Shown here: in pieces, positions 35,449-47,636 of the stretch
Layout: every line of letters begins with the position of its first letter
How positions within the stretch are numbered: the stretch's first letter is position 1
Assembly (NCBI GenBank): GCA_963930775.1
Contig: OZ005692.1
Coordinates: 5,008,135-5,072,134 of the forward strand
DNA length: 64,000 nt
From: Cliona cf. orientalis
Taxonomy: Eukaryota; Porifera; Demospongiae; Clionaida; Clionaidae
Reading direction: 5' to 3'
Translations under genes and position numbers: made by a program
The notes under the pieces: generated by a model
The model's database searches: none
Told to the model about the DNA's origin: nothing
Seen by the model: the letters and a program-made list of their open reading frames with translations, nothing else

Positions 35449-37973
35449 GACCACCACCAACTGCCAGCAGTCGACCGTGAAAGGACTCACAAGAGGACTG
35501 TGCAACTGGTACGTACATCAGCAACTTGTCTCCATACTCCGGCTTTGTCTTTCAAAAATGATCTCTGAATTTTTGCTTCCAATGAACTTGGAACACAAGA
35601 TTGGAGGAGGGCACTTACTGAACAGGTGTAGCCACTGGCGTAAGAACCAGGGGGGCTGGGGGGGGCAATTGCCCCCCCAGTCATAAGATTGGGGGGGCAG
35701 AGCCCCTCTGATTTTTAGACTGCTATACAAGCCAGGGGGTGGGGCTCACCCTCTGAGGTTTGCACTTTTCTTTTTCATCTGTTGCCACAATCAGGGTTGA
35801 GTTATTCATGATTGTGGTGTATCTTAGCCCCACGGTGTGTAGCTAGATATCAATAATTGTCACATGTGAACACAGATCAGTAGTGACTACTGATCTGTAT
35901 TCACATGTGACAAGCTAAGAGTCCAGAATGTCCTCGAAAATGCACTAGAAAAGCTCTCAGAATGTCTAAAACTCCAAAATTTTCCTGGGGGAGCATGCCC
36001 TCAGGCCCCCCTAGCTTTCGCACGCGTAAAGCGAGTCTTCACCTGCTTACTTTCAGCCCCCCTGCTCAAAAACATCTTCCTACGCCACTGGTAGCTATGT
36101 TGATTTGACAAAATAACAACCCTCAGCTCCACCCAGCATATAAAGTTGATCTCCACAGACTGTTGCTGATGCATAGTACATTGGTTGAGGTAGATCAGAA
36201 GCAGTGGACCACTGGTGAGTCTCAGTATCCATCACTTCAACTGTTAATAGTGTTCTGCCACTTTCTCCCACTCCTCCAGCCACAATTAGTGTAGTTCCAG
36301 TGCACAGTGAGGTTGTCCACTTTCTTTTTGTTGGCATGGGTGGGAATTGCTGAGTTCATCTCCTACCACTGCCTTTCCCAGTGAGGCTCAACAACTCATT
36401 GAAATTATTAGAGTAGGAACATCCCCCAACAATGGTCAGACAGCCATTGATGACTGTCATTGAGCAACTCTCATTAGCACAGTCTGGTAGTTGAGACCAG
36501 CTGTCACTGATGACATTATAGAAATAAATATTTACAGTATTGCTGTTGATAACATACACTGTGTTACCATCCACAACAGTGTCATAATTTCTGTACATTC
36601 TACGTGGTGTCCTCTTTCCCTCCCTCCATGTCAGTTTGGAGCTGGTCAGCTCTTTTTCGCTGCTGCTGGCTTTCGCTTTTTGCTGCTCTCTCTGACTAAG
36701 TTGCTGTTCCAGATCAGCGATTCGTCTCCCAAACTGAGCCACCACTTGTTCAGTCGCTTCTAGCTGCTGGTTTAGCTACACGTCCAAATTGTCTCTCTTT
36801 CTCCTCCATCTGCCTAGATTTTTCTCTCACTGCATGATTTTTTTCTAACTGTAGCTGTCTAAGTTGCTGATTCAATAGTCCAACCTGTCTCTCTTTTTCA
36901 TCTAATTGCTGTCTATTGGTTTGATCTTTTTCTCGTATTTGCTGTCTCAGTTGCTGATTCTCCGCCTCTTTTGATGATATTGTACGATCCTTTTCTTCCA
37001 TACAAGTTGCTTGTGATCGAATGACCTCATCTCTACTATCCTCAATAGCTCTAGCACTGTCTCTGTATTTAGGCATCCCTTTCAGAGCAGCTACTCTCTC
37101 ACAAAGCTGGTGAGCTGAAGGACGTTCGCTGTCTCTGTCCTTCAAACAGTCAAGTGCGATTGGTAGGAGGGAGTGATTTGGATCGACTTGACCGATGTGG
37201 TTTTGCCGACGACTGATTTCTGCCTGGTGGTAATCCTGGATGGTTGAATTCTACCTCCTGTAATCGATCTCCTGGTTTGGGGAACTGTCGTGTCAATGTC
37301 TGGACTATGATGACACCAAATGAGAAGTAGTCTATCTTTTCTGTGTAGCTACATGGGTTTATCTTGAACAGCTTCTGGAGGCATGTAGACATCAGTACCG
37401 GGACACATGGTGCTGGTGAAGCGAGTTACTTGAGGATTAATATCAACCAGCCTTGTCATTCCAAAGTCAGTCACTTTGGCTCTTACATTAGCTACTGATC
37501 AGCAACACATTGTTACTGGAGAGATCTCTGTGGACAATTTTGTTGGAGTAGAGAAACGATAGCGCTAGAGTGACATCGTGACAAATATTGACTTGGATGT
37601 GGTAGGGAATTGGCTGTATGGAGCTTTCCAGGAAGTGGGTCAAGCTGTCGTCCATCAGCTCCATTAGGAGCACGGGCAAGCGTGTGTCGGTGTCTCTGAA
37701 CATGCCCAGGTACTGGACGATGTTGGGGTGTCTTATGGCACTCATGAACTCACACTCCTGCTCAAAGCGTCTAATGGGCAGTCTGTGCTCTCTTTGAGGG
37801 GCAACTTGCTGTAGTGCAGTCGGATCGAATAGAGTAGGGTGGATGATTTTAGCAGCACAGAGGAAGTCATCACATTTTGCTTTACAGACAGCTCCATAAG
37901 ATCCAATGCCAAGGGATTGATCCTTGAGAAGTTGCACGCTCATAAATTGATATTTTGGTATTCCAGCCATCAT
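35449..37973 (-). pseudogene. Kinase / coiled-coil / kelch pseudogene
   Basis: The ATG at 37,973 opens a frame matching the 28.3-kb gene (MAGIPKYQF, GIGSYGAV, HRDLSSNN), but the frame is broken many times. GCTA is inserted at 37,491-37,494, at 37,348-37,351 and at about 36,773-36,776. There is a deletion near 37,225, a shift near 36,345, and the 458-bp element at 35,633-36,090 inside a kelch repeat. Removing the 4-bp insert at 36,773 lets the flanking frames (VNQQLEAT then EQVVAQFGRR) read on continuously. The final kelch repeats are missing at about 35,449. Confidence 0.9.
35633..36090. mobile_element. 458-bp hAT-like non-autonomous element
   Basis: It begins CACTGGCGTAAGAA and ends TCCTACGCCACTG, an imperfect TIR of the CAGTGGCGTA type. 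GTAGC flanks both sides (35,628-35,632 and 36,091-36,095), a 5-bp duplication. It contains a GC-rich palindrome at about 35,660-35,690 and a long perfect-looking hairpin 'cacatgtgaa..agatcagta' with its reverse at 35,862-35,912. The homologous kelch sequence at about 28,690 is uninterrupted, which proves insertion. Confidence 0.85.
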
Positions 37974-38383
37974 CAGAAATCGTCTATACTATAGACGTGC
38001 AAATAGTATATAATAATTTATACGAGATCCGCCCACTACATAGCTACATCTAGACCATTAATATATTACAGCGATCATTTTTCATTTGCTTACATGTTGA
38101 GTCGATGTTGCGAGTGTTTTCCTTAGCGATTAGTAGCGAGATTATAAAGATACTGACTTTCGTCGTTGCCTTTAATAATGAACCACGCCCATCACGTTAA
38201 ATTTGTTTGCGCATGCGTAGTATGGATGACACAGAGAAGCTTTACAAACTTCATTGCTAATAATTACCTAACGATATGATCTAACTACAGTTATAATCTA
38301 TTCTCTTATGAATTAAACTAGAGCACTGATTCTACAATCTCATGGCTTCAATTTATACTGATCTTTGGATTGAAATTGTATTT

Positions 38384-39130
38384 TATATTTTTATTTCCAA
38401 AGCTTTGTGAATTACAGCTATTAGCTAAAGCCTACTCCTCTTCTGTCATTTGTGTCACAGAATCCTATTTAAACTCTGAAATAACAGATGTCGAATTATC
38501 CATACCAGGTTACCACCTAGTACGATTAGATAGAAATTGTAATGGGGGTGGTGTAGTATGTCTCCACTGATCTTCATTGTTCTATGCTACCTAAGTGTGC
38601 CGGTCTGGAATTACTTTCTATTGTTATTTCTAATGATTTCTGTAAAAGTCCGTATTTCTCTTTTCTACGTATAGACCCCCAAGTTCTTCTCTTCATCGCA
38701 ACGGCTCTGTCAGTCTTATTGACCTAATTTTTGTATCAAGTAATATTGACTAATCTTTGTGAAGTGATCCCTCCTTTAGCAAACTCTAATCACAAGGAAA
38801 AAGCAGTGCAAATGGAAACGGACTTCTCGACACAACTGTGCAAATAACTCCAAGGTCCGTGTTGTCTGGTGTTATAATCAAGCTGACTGGGAAAGAGCAA
38901 TGTCATTAATTGATGGTTTTGACTGGTCTTCTCTGCATGCTGTCAAATGATGTGAATAAATCGTTGACAAAATGGTGTGAATAGTTCCTCACAATTATGC
39001 GTGAATGCATCCCTATAAAGATACTACCCAAACGTAAAAACTCTTCCCTGGCTATCAAAAGGTCTAGTTAATTTGATTAAGTGAAGAAATCTCCTATATA
39101 AGCAGGGAAAAGTATTTGGAAATCTATCCA
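38384..39130 (+). mobile_element. Degraded non-LTR retrotransposon fragment (CR1/L2-like)
   Basis: A 66-codon frame (38,370-38,570) contains ELQLLAKAYSSSVICVTESYL and ELSIPGYHLVRLDRN. This is the apurinic endonuclease N-terminal signature of CR1/L2-type LINEs (TE-x-L...PGY-x-x-x-RxDR). Further weak similarity in shifting frames continues to about 39,130. There are multiple stops and no reverse transcriptase core that I can support. Confidence 0.7.
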
Positions 39131-39587
39131 GGTATATAAGCAATAGTAACAGTAGAATAATATATTAGTCCATAAGACACCAATCATCAAATTTTTGCGT
39201 ATACTGAAGTGATAGACACACCTAAGTAGTCATGAACTCACTCACATATTAAATTTTTGTTAAATAAAGGTGGCGATGACAGGTAGCTATATAAATTTCT
39301 ATGCTTAATTATTATAGCAAGACTCGGTGTACTTCAATGACGTTGAGACTGAAACAATATAGTGAGAGCACGAGAAGCTAAAGTATGATTTAGTTGCCTG
39401 AATGGCATGGGCTCATCCAGTCAGTTTACATTCCAGCACACTCCTTAGTCTATATGCTAGATTATGCACTGTAGTAATAATTAATCATGCATCCACATAC
39501 GTCCCACCCACACAGTACTATAATAATTATAGTTATAGCTATGCATGACATTCATCATCACCACCAAGAGCACTATCATAGAGTCGG

Positions 39588-39975
39588 TAGATTCTATAAG
39601 TAGGGATGGCCCAGATATGCCATATATGTAATACATTACAAATACCCAAATATCTCAAAACAGGTAATTTTGTGAAATTTCTAAGTGAGAAAATCAGAAT
39701 CTCCAGCAAACTGTGCATCTAACAAGACCAAGATCATTCATCAAAACAATTATATACGTCAGAACCAGACTCAGTGTTCAAAAAATAGGCCATTTCTCAT
39801 TCTTTCTTCTTTCTTTCTTTCTCATTTCCAGGGCTAACTCAAGACTGTCTGGACCTCTCACCTTGGTTCTCATATAAATCCACTCTATTTTGTAGCGCGC
39901 AGTGCAGTGGCACGCTAGTTTGGCATTATCTCGACAGTTACGTAATAGTGGGTGTGTATGGCGCATTAATCTCCT
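39588..39975 (+). repeat. Dispersed repeat, inverted relative to 26,190-26,523
   Basis: See the partner copy for the shared text. This copy lies about 230 bp left of the large transposon at 40,209. Confidence 0.75.
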
Positions 39976-40208
39976 CATGCCATTATTGTAGCCATAACGA
40001 CGTATACCGCCCGCCTCTCCTTTTGGGGATGAGCCGGCCCTGGAGGTGGGCAGCAGCAGCGGCCTGCATTGCTCTGATTTGCGCCAGGATAGGAGCATGA
40101 TGATATGAGCATTTATTACAGTAGCAACCCCATAATAATTAGCATATCGGAGGCTTTTGGGGGTATACCACTGGGGGCGGAGCCTCCAGGGACTGGCCGG
40201 CTCAGATC

Positions 40209-40311
40209 CACCCGATTCTCGCGAATTTTTCCGGGTAACTACCTATTAGTTGTTACCGTTATCGCGAGGTAATGCCCGTGTCACATGTGAACATATTACC
40301 GTAAATATCCA
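40209..40311 (+). repeat. Left TIR of the KDZ transposon
   Basis: About 103 bp, the inverted counterpart of 49,285-49,387, ending near 'accgtaaatatc'. The transposase ATG follows about 110 bp later. Confidence 0.88.
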
Positions 40312-40418
40312 ATAAAGAGAATTTATAGAAATATTGTCGCTTATGATCAGCGTGCGTACGTACGTACGTACGTAGTCCAGCTGTGGTGTGTGGTTCCAGC
40401 CATCAGCTGATTGCGAGA

Positions 40419-43400
40419 ATGAATCGCTTACGAAGGAAGCGTAAGCCAGACTCAGTGAGGCTAAACCTAGTGACTTCCCGCACACGTCGTGGACAAGGCA
40501 AAATCAAGATCTCTCGTGTATCTGTTCCACTAATATTACCTGAATCATCCCAAGGTGGTCCGAACCCTAATAGTACCACCGCACATCGTGGGGCTGAAGA
40601 ATTGGATTTGCACCTCAGTGACCTACCTGATGAAATGGATTTAAGTTGTTTGCATAATGAACAGGGCACGTTAACTACAGCACAGCGGTACAGCAAAAAG
40701 AGAACCCATGAGGACCGAGAAGAAAAGGCTGCAGAATCATGGGGTAGATTACGAAGGGGATTACTCGCATCATTGATTGAATCATGCTGTCATCCATCAG
40801 AAGTACCATGCTGTATGTGCTCTGCAGAATCATCACAAGTGTATTGCCAAGATTGTGGTGGATACATGTGTATTCAATGTACACAGAAGTTACACACTTA
40901 CATCAACATCTTCCATGTGCCTGTTATGTGGGATCCCATGGTAAATGCTCTTCGATGCATTATTGTGTCAAACTTAAACTTAACTTGTAGGGGGAAGTTT
41001 ACATTTCATACCCCTTGCCAGTGAGTACACTTTCAATGAAAGAACACCAGTGTACTACTTCGTACTTTCGGGACATAATATGCATTGGTGGATTAGGTAA
41101 AGAGTGAACATAATACAATTAAATTTTTATGCTACGATAACTATTTTACATGTAGGCACACAACGTCGAGTCCAGTTTCAGTTTTGTGGCTGCTTCAGTG
41201 AAGCTGAAATTTTAATTAAACTGGGCTACTTTGCTGCTACACCTCAGCGTCCACAACTTGCCTTTCAGTTTCAGCTTCTAGACCTCTTGGAAGCATTACT
41301 TTTAGAGTGTCAGGTATCAGTTAAGGACTTCACTGCTGCTCTAGATTATATATCCAGGTGTCCCCTTCAGGTGACCTAAAAAAGAAAAATTAAACTCACA
41401 TTAATATATACATCTATTAATATTATAGATAAATGAAAAGAAAGATGTGAAGTTTTACAAAGTCATGCTTAACTGCTTTGAGGAGTATAGGTTGTTGTCA
41501 CTGTACATTGCCCTCTCTATTCCATATTGTGTGTGTATAGATATTTGAAGAATGAGCTCCGACATATGCGTGTTGTGTGTCCTGAGCATACTGATGGCAC
41601 CGAGTGTCCAGCGTGTCCCAAGGTATGAGTTTTGGTTCATCCTGTGTTCACCTGCAGTACATTGTATGTTGAGTACCTGTAGCATAATTTTATTCTTTAT
41701 GTATAAAGTGAAGGTACGCTTGTTTTGGCTATTGACGGTCACTTTGGTCTATGCCGGAAAAAAAGTGCCGGAAAGAGTGTAAGACCACCACTTCATGTTG
41801 GTGTATACTTTGAACCTCAAGAGAAGATTGATGAATTTGTGAGTACCTACACCGTGGGAAAGGCAACAGCAGTAAAAGTACTTCCACTATGCAATATACA
41901 TAAGATTGTACAACTGTACATGACCTTTCTTTCATGCAGGAGTGCAATGAATTTCTTGCAGGTAATCTGCTAAGATCAAAGACACGATATAAAGCCTTAG
42001 ATGAGACAGGTGTCATTGGACTCGTGTGTCGTCACGAGTTTCCGTATCGATTATATAATCTCCATCACGGTGAACGGTTAGTGTATATTATACATGTACG
42101 TGTTTATATAGCTATCTTTATGACTGGTTCTATAATATTCTTATAGGATCTCTTATATTGTTTATGCTCTGGAGATGATCAAGGAGCGATCAAACCAACT
42201 CTCTCAAGTGCTACTACTGTATGATGTAGCCTGCCTTCTCAAACGTCATTTACAGGTGTTCACACACATGTAACTATTATTACATGCATTCTAGACACCT
42301 TGATCATAATTATGTAGGGAAAAGGAAAGACCGACCTTCTTAATTTTTTTAGGCTGGCAGTTCCCGTATTTCATGTATATGGGCACAAAGTGGATTGCCA
42401 GGTATTCCACTGATACTGCTGTATAGATGCTACAAAGGATAAATTTTGTAACTTGGACATACAATGTCATGTAGCCACATTGATAATGTAATTGTATGAT
42501 TATTTGGTATTGCTAGATGTTGATGAGTCCACGCAACAAAGATGGATTCGCTTTGTCAGACGGAGAGACATGTGAGAGGCTGTGGTCATTCATGAGAAGG
42601 TTTTCTCGTATGACCAAAGAAATGCGACCTTCTCATCGAATTGATATACTCACAGATGCCCTACTTCACTTTGCCAGGCTCACTGTCGTTAGCCTAAGTA
42701 AGGAAGGATTAGTGGTACATCTTATGAAAGTCAACAGGGTTTCTAGCTAATGATAGTGAGTGACCCCCTCCTTTAACTGCTTCTAGGTTGCTATATTTAC
42801 TGGATTTGCATGGGTGTACACTGGTGTTTAGTGATTTCTGGTATACATGTTGTACATGTAATTGCATACCACATGTAACAATGTGTACATGTAGGGACTT
42901 TGCTTCCTAAACGATTGACAAAAGCTGAAAAAATTGCTGAAGATTCTCAAAGAAAGCTCTCTGAACTCTTCGCTAACTCCCCAGGTCAGAAATTGTTACC
43001 ACAGTTGCATGTACATTGTTTATTGGTGCTACATTATTAAACACTGCACATAATACTGATAATTATTATTAATGAAGTGGACTTTGGAGAAAAGGAAATC
43101 TTAGATTGGCTCGACAGTGAACAAAAAGCACATCATACCAGAGGTTCAACCCTTTTGTGTGTGATGACTACACTAGTCTAGTAACAGTTACTACATACTT
43201 ATAATTAGATTCTGATCAAAGGACAAAAGTTTTTGAAAAGCTAGGAGTTGCAGCCCGAGAACGGTGGTTTATGCTGATACTGAAAGCCAAGTTTGCAGGT
43301 TTTTGTACTACATTAATTTTGTGTGTGCATACTCATCGTGATAACAATAATATTCATAGAGGGACATAGCATGGCTTCTCGTCTTTCACGCGCAATTACA

Positions 43401-44685
43401 ACTGAATCCAAAAGGATGAAATCTCTTCTCCTTGAGTACAACAGCATTGTTCCTGTAGAGGATCAGCTTTCATGGGAAGATGTAACAGATTTGTCCTCAT
43501 CAATCTGGCTTGCTCCTCAGCGGGATGATGACCTACCCGTTCCTAGGTCAGTACGGCTTGCAGCTATTGATGCTCTGATGAAGAAGAAACGAGCAATTGA
43601 GGAACAAGACTTGTTGAAAGTGGAGATGGAAAATGTCGTACGCTTTCACCTTCAGCAACATGCTTTGCTAGGTAGCACTATTTCCCTCCTCCAGTCTGTA
43701 CCATCATTGTTCAACCGGGGGGCTGTGTGTCTTCTCAAGATAAAGCAGCACCAATACAAAACGATGATAAAGGGTTACATTCAGTCATTTCCAAGGTCAC
43801 TAAATATCCCAGAAATCCCTTTTTGTACAGAGGATTGTACAACAGATGTTTCCAGCTCATTACCGTCCACTCAATCCAACATCATCGAATCATCTGACGA
43901 TGAGGAAGATGGAGACTCGCCTTGCTTGAACCACACGAATGATCTTGATAGTTCTAGTGATGACAGTAAGTCCAATGAGAGGTCACTATTACCTGAACAA
44001 GGTAAACTGCCAGTGTATATAATATTATTACAATTATGCAGATGTGTATCTGCTGATCTCCGTACATTAATAATATGCTTTGTCTGCCTGTAAGCAGAAT
44101 CATGTACCACTACACACGCACAGTGACTACAACCACAGTTTCCAGCATCCCTTCTCCATCCGAATCAGATAGTGACAGTGGCAGTGGTAGTGAAGAATTT
44201 AAACAAGCTCGTGATCGAATCAGATATGTGAAGGAGAAATTGGAGAGAGAAGAATTCCTACATGTAGGTCCTATAAACAATCATTCATAAGTATTGATTA
44301 CTTATTGTTTTGTATGTATAGAGCATCAGAATGAAGGAACTCGGAATGAAGGAACTCGAAGATATTGCTGCAGAGGAAAGAAAGGCTACAGCTCATGTGA
44401 TAATTGAGGGAACATCTCGAGATCAAGTGATGCCTATGTCTATAGCTGGTAAGTCATAATAATAGCTGTAACAATGCAGCATAATAATAATAATAAATCC
44501 ACGATCACACAGCTCAAGCCAAGCGGAGTGGAGTTTATTTGCCACCCAAACGGACCATGTATCTGCATCGTAGTAAGGAAGACCGAGAAAGAATAGTTAG
44601 ACTGTCTAGAGAGAACATACAGCGTGAGAAAGTGGCTGAACGTTTAGCAAAGGGACCATACTTTAAGAAAAGTTGTAGCCAATGA
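40419..44685 (+). CDS. KDZ (Kyakuja-Dileera-Zisupton) transposase with CxC2-like N-terminus
   Basis: This is a cut-and-paste transposase acting on the TIRs of this element. About 16-17 exons lie at roughly 40419-40940, 40991-41020, 41156-41368, 41430-41500, 41542-41622, 41709-41839, 41940-42078, 42147-42255, 42318-42401, 42517-42699, 42895-42986, 43079-43140, 43208-43300, 43361-44002, 44124-44263, 44322-44450 and 44512-44685, giving about 950 residues. The N-terminus has paired cysteines (CCMCSAE..CQDCGGYMCIQC), then KLHTYINIFHVP, as in CxC2 clusters attached to KDZ enzymes. The RNase-H-fold acidic residues sit in AIDGHFGLCRKKSAG, LLYDVACLLKRH and DGETCERLWSFMRRF. FHVYGHKVDCQ and TKEMRPSHRIDILTDAL are hallmark blocks. 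The C-terminus is coiled and basic. Small exon edges are approximate. Confidence 0.9.
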
Positions 44686-44766
44686 TGTGTGTCATAATTA
44701 TTATTATTCTGAAAAGGATTGACATCATTATATACAATATTATTATACTATTAATTTCAATACATC

Positions 44767-47605
44767 CTAAGTAAGTGAGTCCACTTTCCAGGCGGTAATA
44801 AGTCCACTCATTAAGTAATCATCGTCGTCATCAAAGGGCCCTTTGAACTGAAGTGGAATTTCAAGTGTTTCATCACACATCTCCTTGATCGAGAGTTTCA
44901 CATATCCATTCGGTATTTCTGTTCCATGTAGTTGTGTGCCTTCCATTACAGAAGCCTTGGCTACTGGCTTTCCTTCGTGGACAATAGTAACGATCGATCC
45001 TGTACTTGGTTTCTTAAAGTTTGGCTTCTTAATCTTATTCAAGGAAGACTTTGGCAAAACTACAGGCGCTGAGTGGAGAAGTGAGTCATAGACATCCTTG
45101 ATGTCTCCAGCAGCAGATAGCATTGTATTTGTGTACACAGCTTTCGGTCTTGGAGGGACTTTTATAGGTTCATTTAGAGGTTTTGAGTACGAGTGTTCAA
45201 TCAAATGTGCTGGCAAGATTGCTGCACCTATATAAAGCACACCATGAGTGGTGAATAATAATATTATTATGATGACTAGTGTCAGAAAGGCAATTTGCAT
45301 ACCAGTAAATGCTATGTCTTCTGCAGCATCCACAATGCGTCTTAGGTTTTCAGTACTAAAAGATGATGGTGGACCAAATTTAAGACCCTTTGGAAAACCC
45401 TTAACACACGAAGGTGAAATAGCAGAGTAAGGAACTCTTGCTTTTGGCTTGCCAACTGCTGCAGCTGTACCATAACATGCATAATAATGATAATAATGTA
45501 TGGGGAGAAGTGCAAACATGTACCACTCACCATACTTCAAATTCAGTATACTTTGAACTGCTTTTCGTAGATTTTCCCATTCCACTCGACCTCTTCCACT
45601 ACTTGCAGCTATGGCCGTCCTTTCTATAGTTTATGCATGTATATTACGTATAATCACTAATTGAGTCTTATGAAGGGTATATAGAAAGGTATTTGCATCA
45701 GAGTTTGCTATGCAGATACATCATGATAGTACAAACATGTGAACTAAGACATACCAGCATTCACAGATAGGAGAAACTCTTCAGGTACACGGGGATGCTG
45801 AACAAAGTACTTCCTTCCCAGGTCGGTACCGCCACAATAGTGGTTTTGTCCATGACACACAACATACATCACCTGAATCTGACACTGCTCAGCCCAGCAA
45901 GCCTACACATTACAATGACAACAATGACAATGTTATGCATTTCATAATGTTACAGTGGAACCCCTCTGCAAGGACGATCGAGTGCATGAACAATGAGGAT
46001 ACTATACTTATACATGTACATATATTATATGCACATGTACGACATATCACATAATATTATATTATACATACACAAAAATTTCTTAATCAAAACACTTCAA
46101 GACTAGTAGTGATGGTGTAGTATCAGGCATACACAGCTAAATGTATATTCTACATATACGTAGCCGGAAAAGAAGTTGCATATTATATATGTTAAAGTGA
46201 AATATACATGTATACCATCCCTGTGTGGGTAAAAAAATTGAAGGACAAAGGACAAACAAGAAGGTGGCACAAGAGAGTAGGTACATGTATGAAGTTACAT
46301 GTATGTACATACATTAGATTCCAAATTTCTAATTATCCGGGAAGCTTCCTTCCAAGATTTCTCTGGTTGACTCCTAATACCATTGGTGCCCTCTTTAGCA
46401 CGTTCATAATAAGGGTCCTTTTCCTCTTCAGACATTTGGCGCCATCTTTCACCAACAATTTTATTCCTCTCTGCATGGGACTGAATCGATCTTCCCTCTA
46501 TCAGACAAAAAAAAAAAACAGTAAGCCAAATACCTTGAGCATAAAAAACCTGCAGCCAAACAATAATTATGTACGATGTCATAATAATTCTAATAATACA
46601 TGTACATTACGCAGTACAGGTGTGGTATATACAGTGGAATCCCTCTATAGTGGCCAACATTAGGAAATGAAGTTCTGGCCATTATTTAAAGGGGTGGCCT
46701 ATCTCAGGGGTTTTCCTGTTATTATGACGAACGTGAGTGGCTGCCATAGATGGGATGGGCGCTCATCAGGGGTGGCCATTAAACTATACTTGTTATCAAC
46801 TATACAGTGTAGTAAATACACAAAAGTGCATAAACATACCCTTTGATTGATAATATTCACCAGTGAAGATGTTGTAAGCATTAGGCTTTGTAACTTTTCG
46901 TGGGGGTTTGATATTCTCCTTTCCTTCACTGTCTGAAAGGAATCTTTTCTTGCCACTACTCCGCTTGTTGCCAATCCAGTTCTGTAGTTACATGTACATA
47001 CATGTACACATGACGTGTATAAGGATTACTAAAATAATATAAGATAGTACAAAGATAGCAGTAACATGTTGCATTACAGGTGAGGTAAGTAGACATGCAT
47101 GCACATGCATGTATACAATGACACATAATTAGTGTTAGCTAAAAAATAAATACTTTCTTGCATGCAATTAATAACTCTATTGAAAATCCAAGGCCTAATC
47201 CGATTGCTATACACCTACATATACACACATGTACACAAAACACCGGGCACACTGTACATGCATTATGCCGTAATGTACGTTTGTACATGATACCACTGTA
47301 CATGTACTTCCTGGTCTCAGCAGTTTGAAGAGGGGGCAGGGAGATCCCCTCAGCCCTATGTAGAAAAAGCCCAAGTACAAAGTGGAGGGTGGACACCCTG
47401 GGTATTCTCATCAACGGCCCAATTTCCCCGCTCCGTGTATGTACTAACATGAGGCACAGGCCAAAGTCTGAATTATATAATAATAATAATTATTATACTC
47501 CTCATTGGTGCCCCCCCCCCCCCCCACAATAATATTATACTTAGTCTTATAACCAGGCCCTGGGTTTGTTACATGTACGCATACATGTACTGTCACGCTG
47601 TCAAC

Positions 47606-47636
<31 letters not shown>

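Noticed and set aside
45231..45302. Transmembrane segment in the homeodomain/HMG protein (IAFLTLVIIIILLF)
   Set aside because: This stretch is bounded by a good GT donor and AG acceptor. Its length is a multiple of three and other introns of the gene have similar size, so it is better read as an intron than as a membrane span of a nuclear protein.
46208..46663. 151-codon plus-strand frame
   Set aside because: It lies antisense to the HMG-box exon, which has clear family residues and splice sites. The plus frame has low-complexity and Asn/Ser-rich composition.
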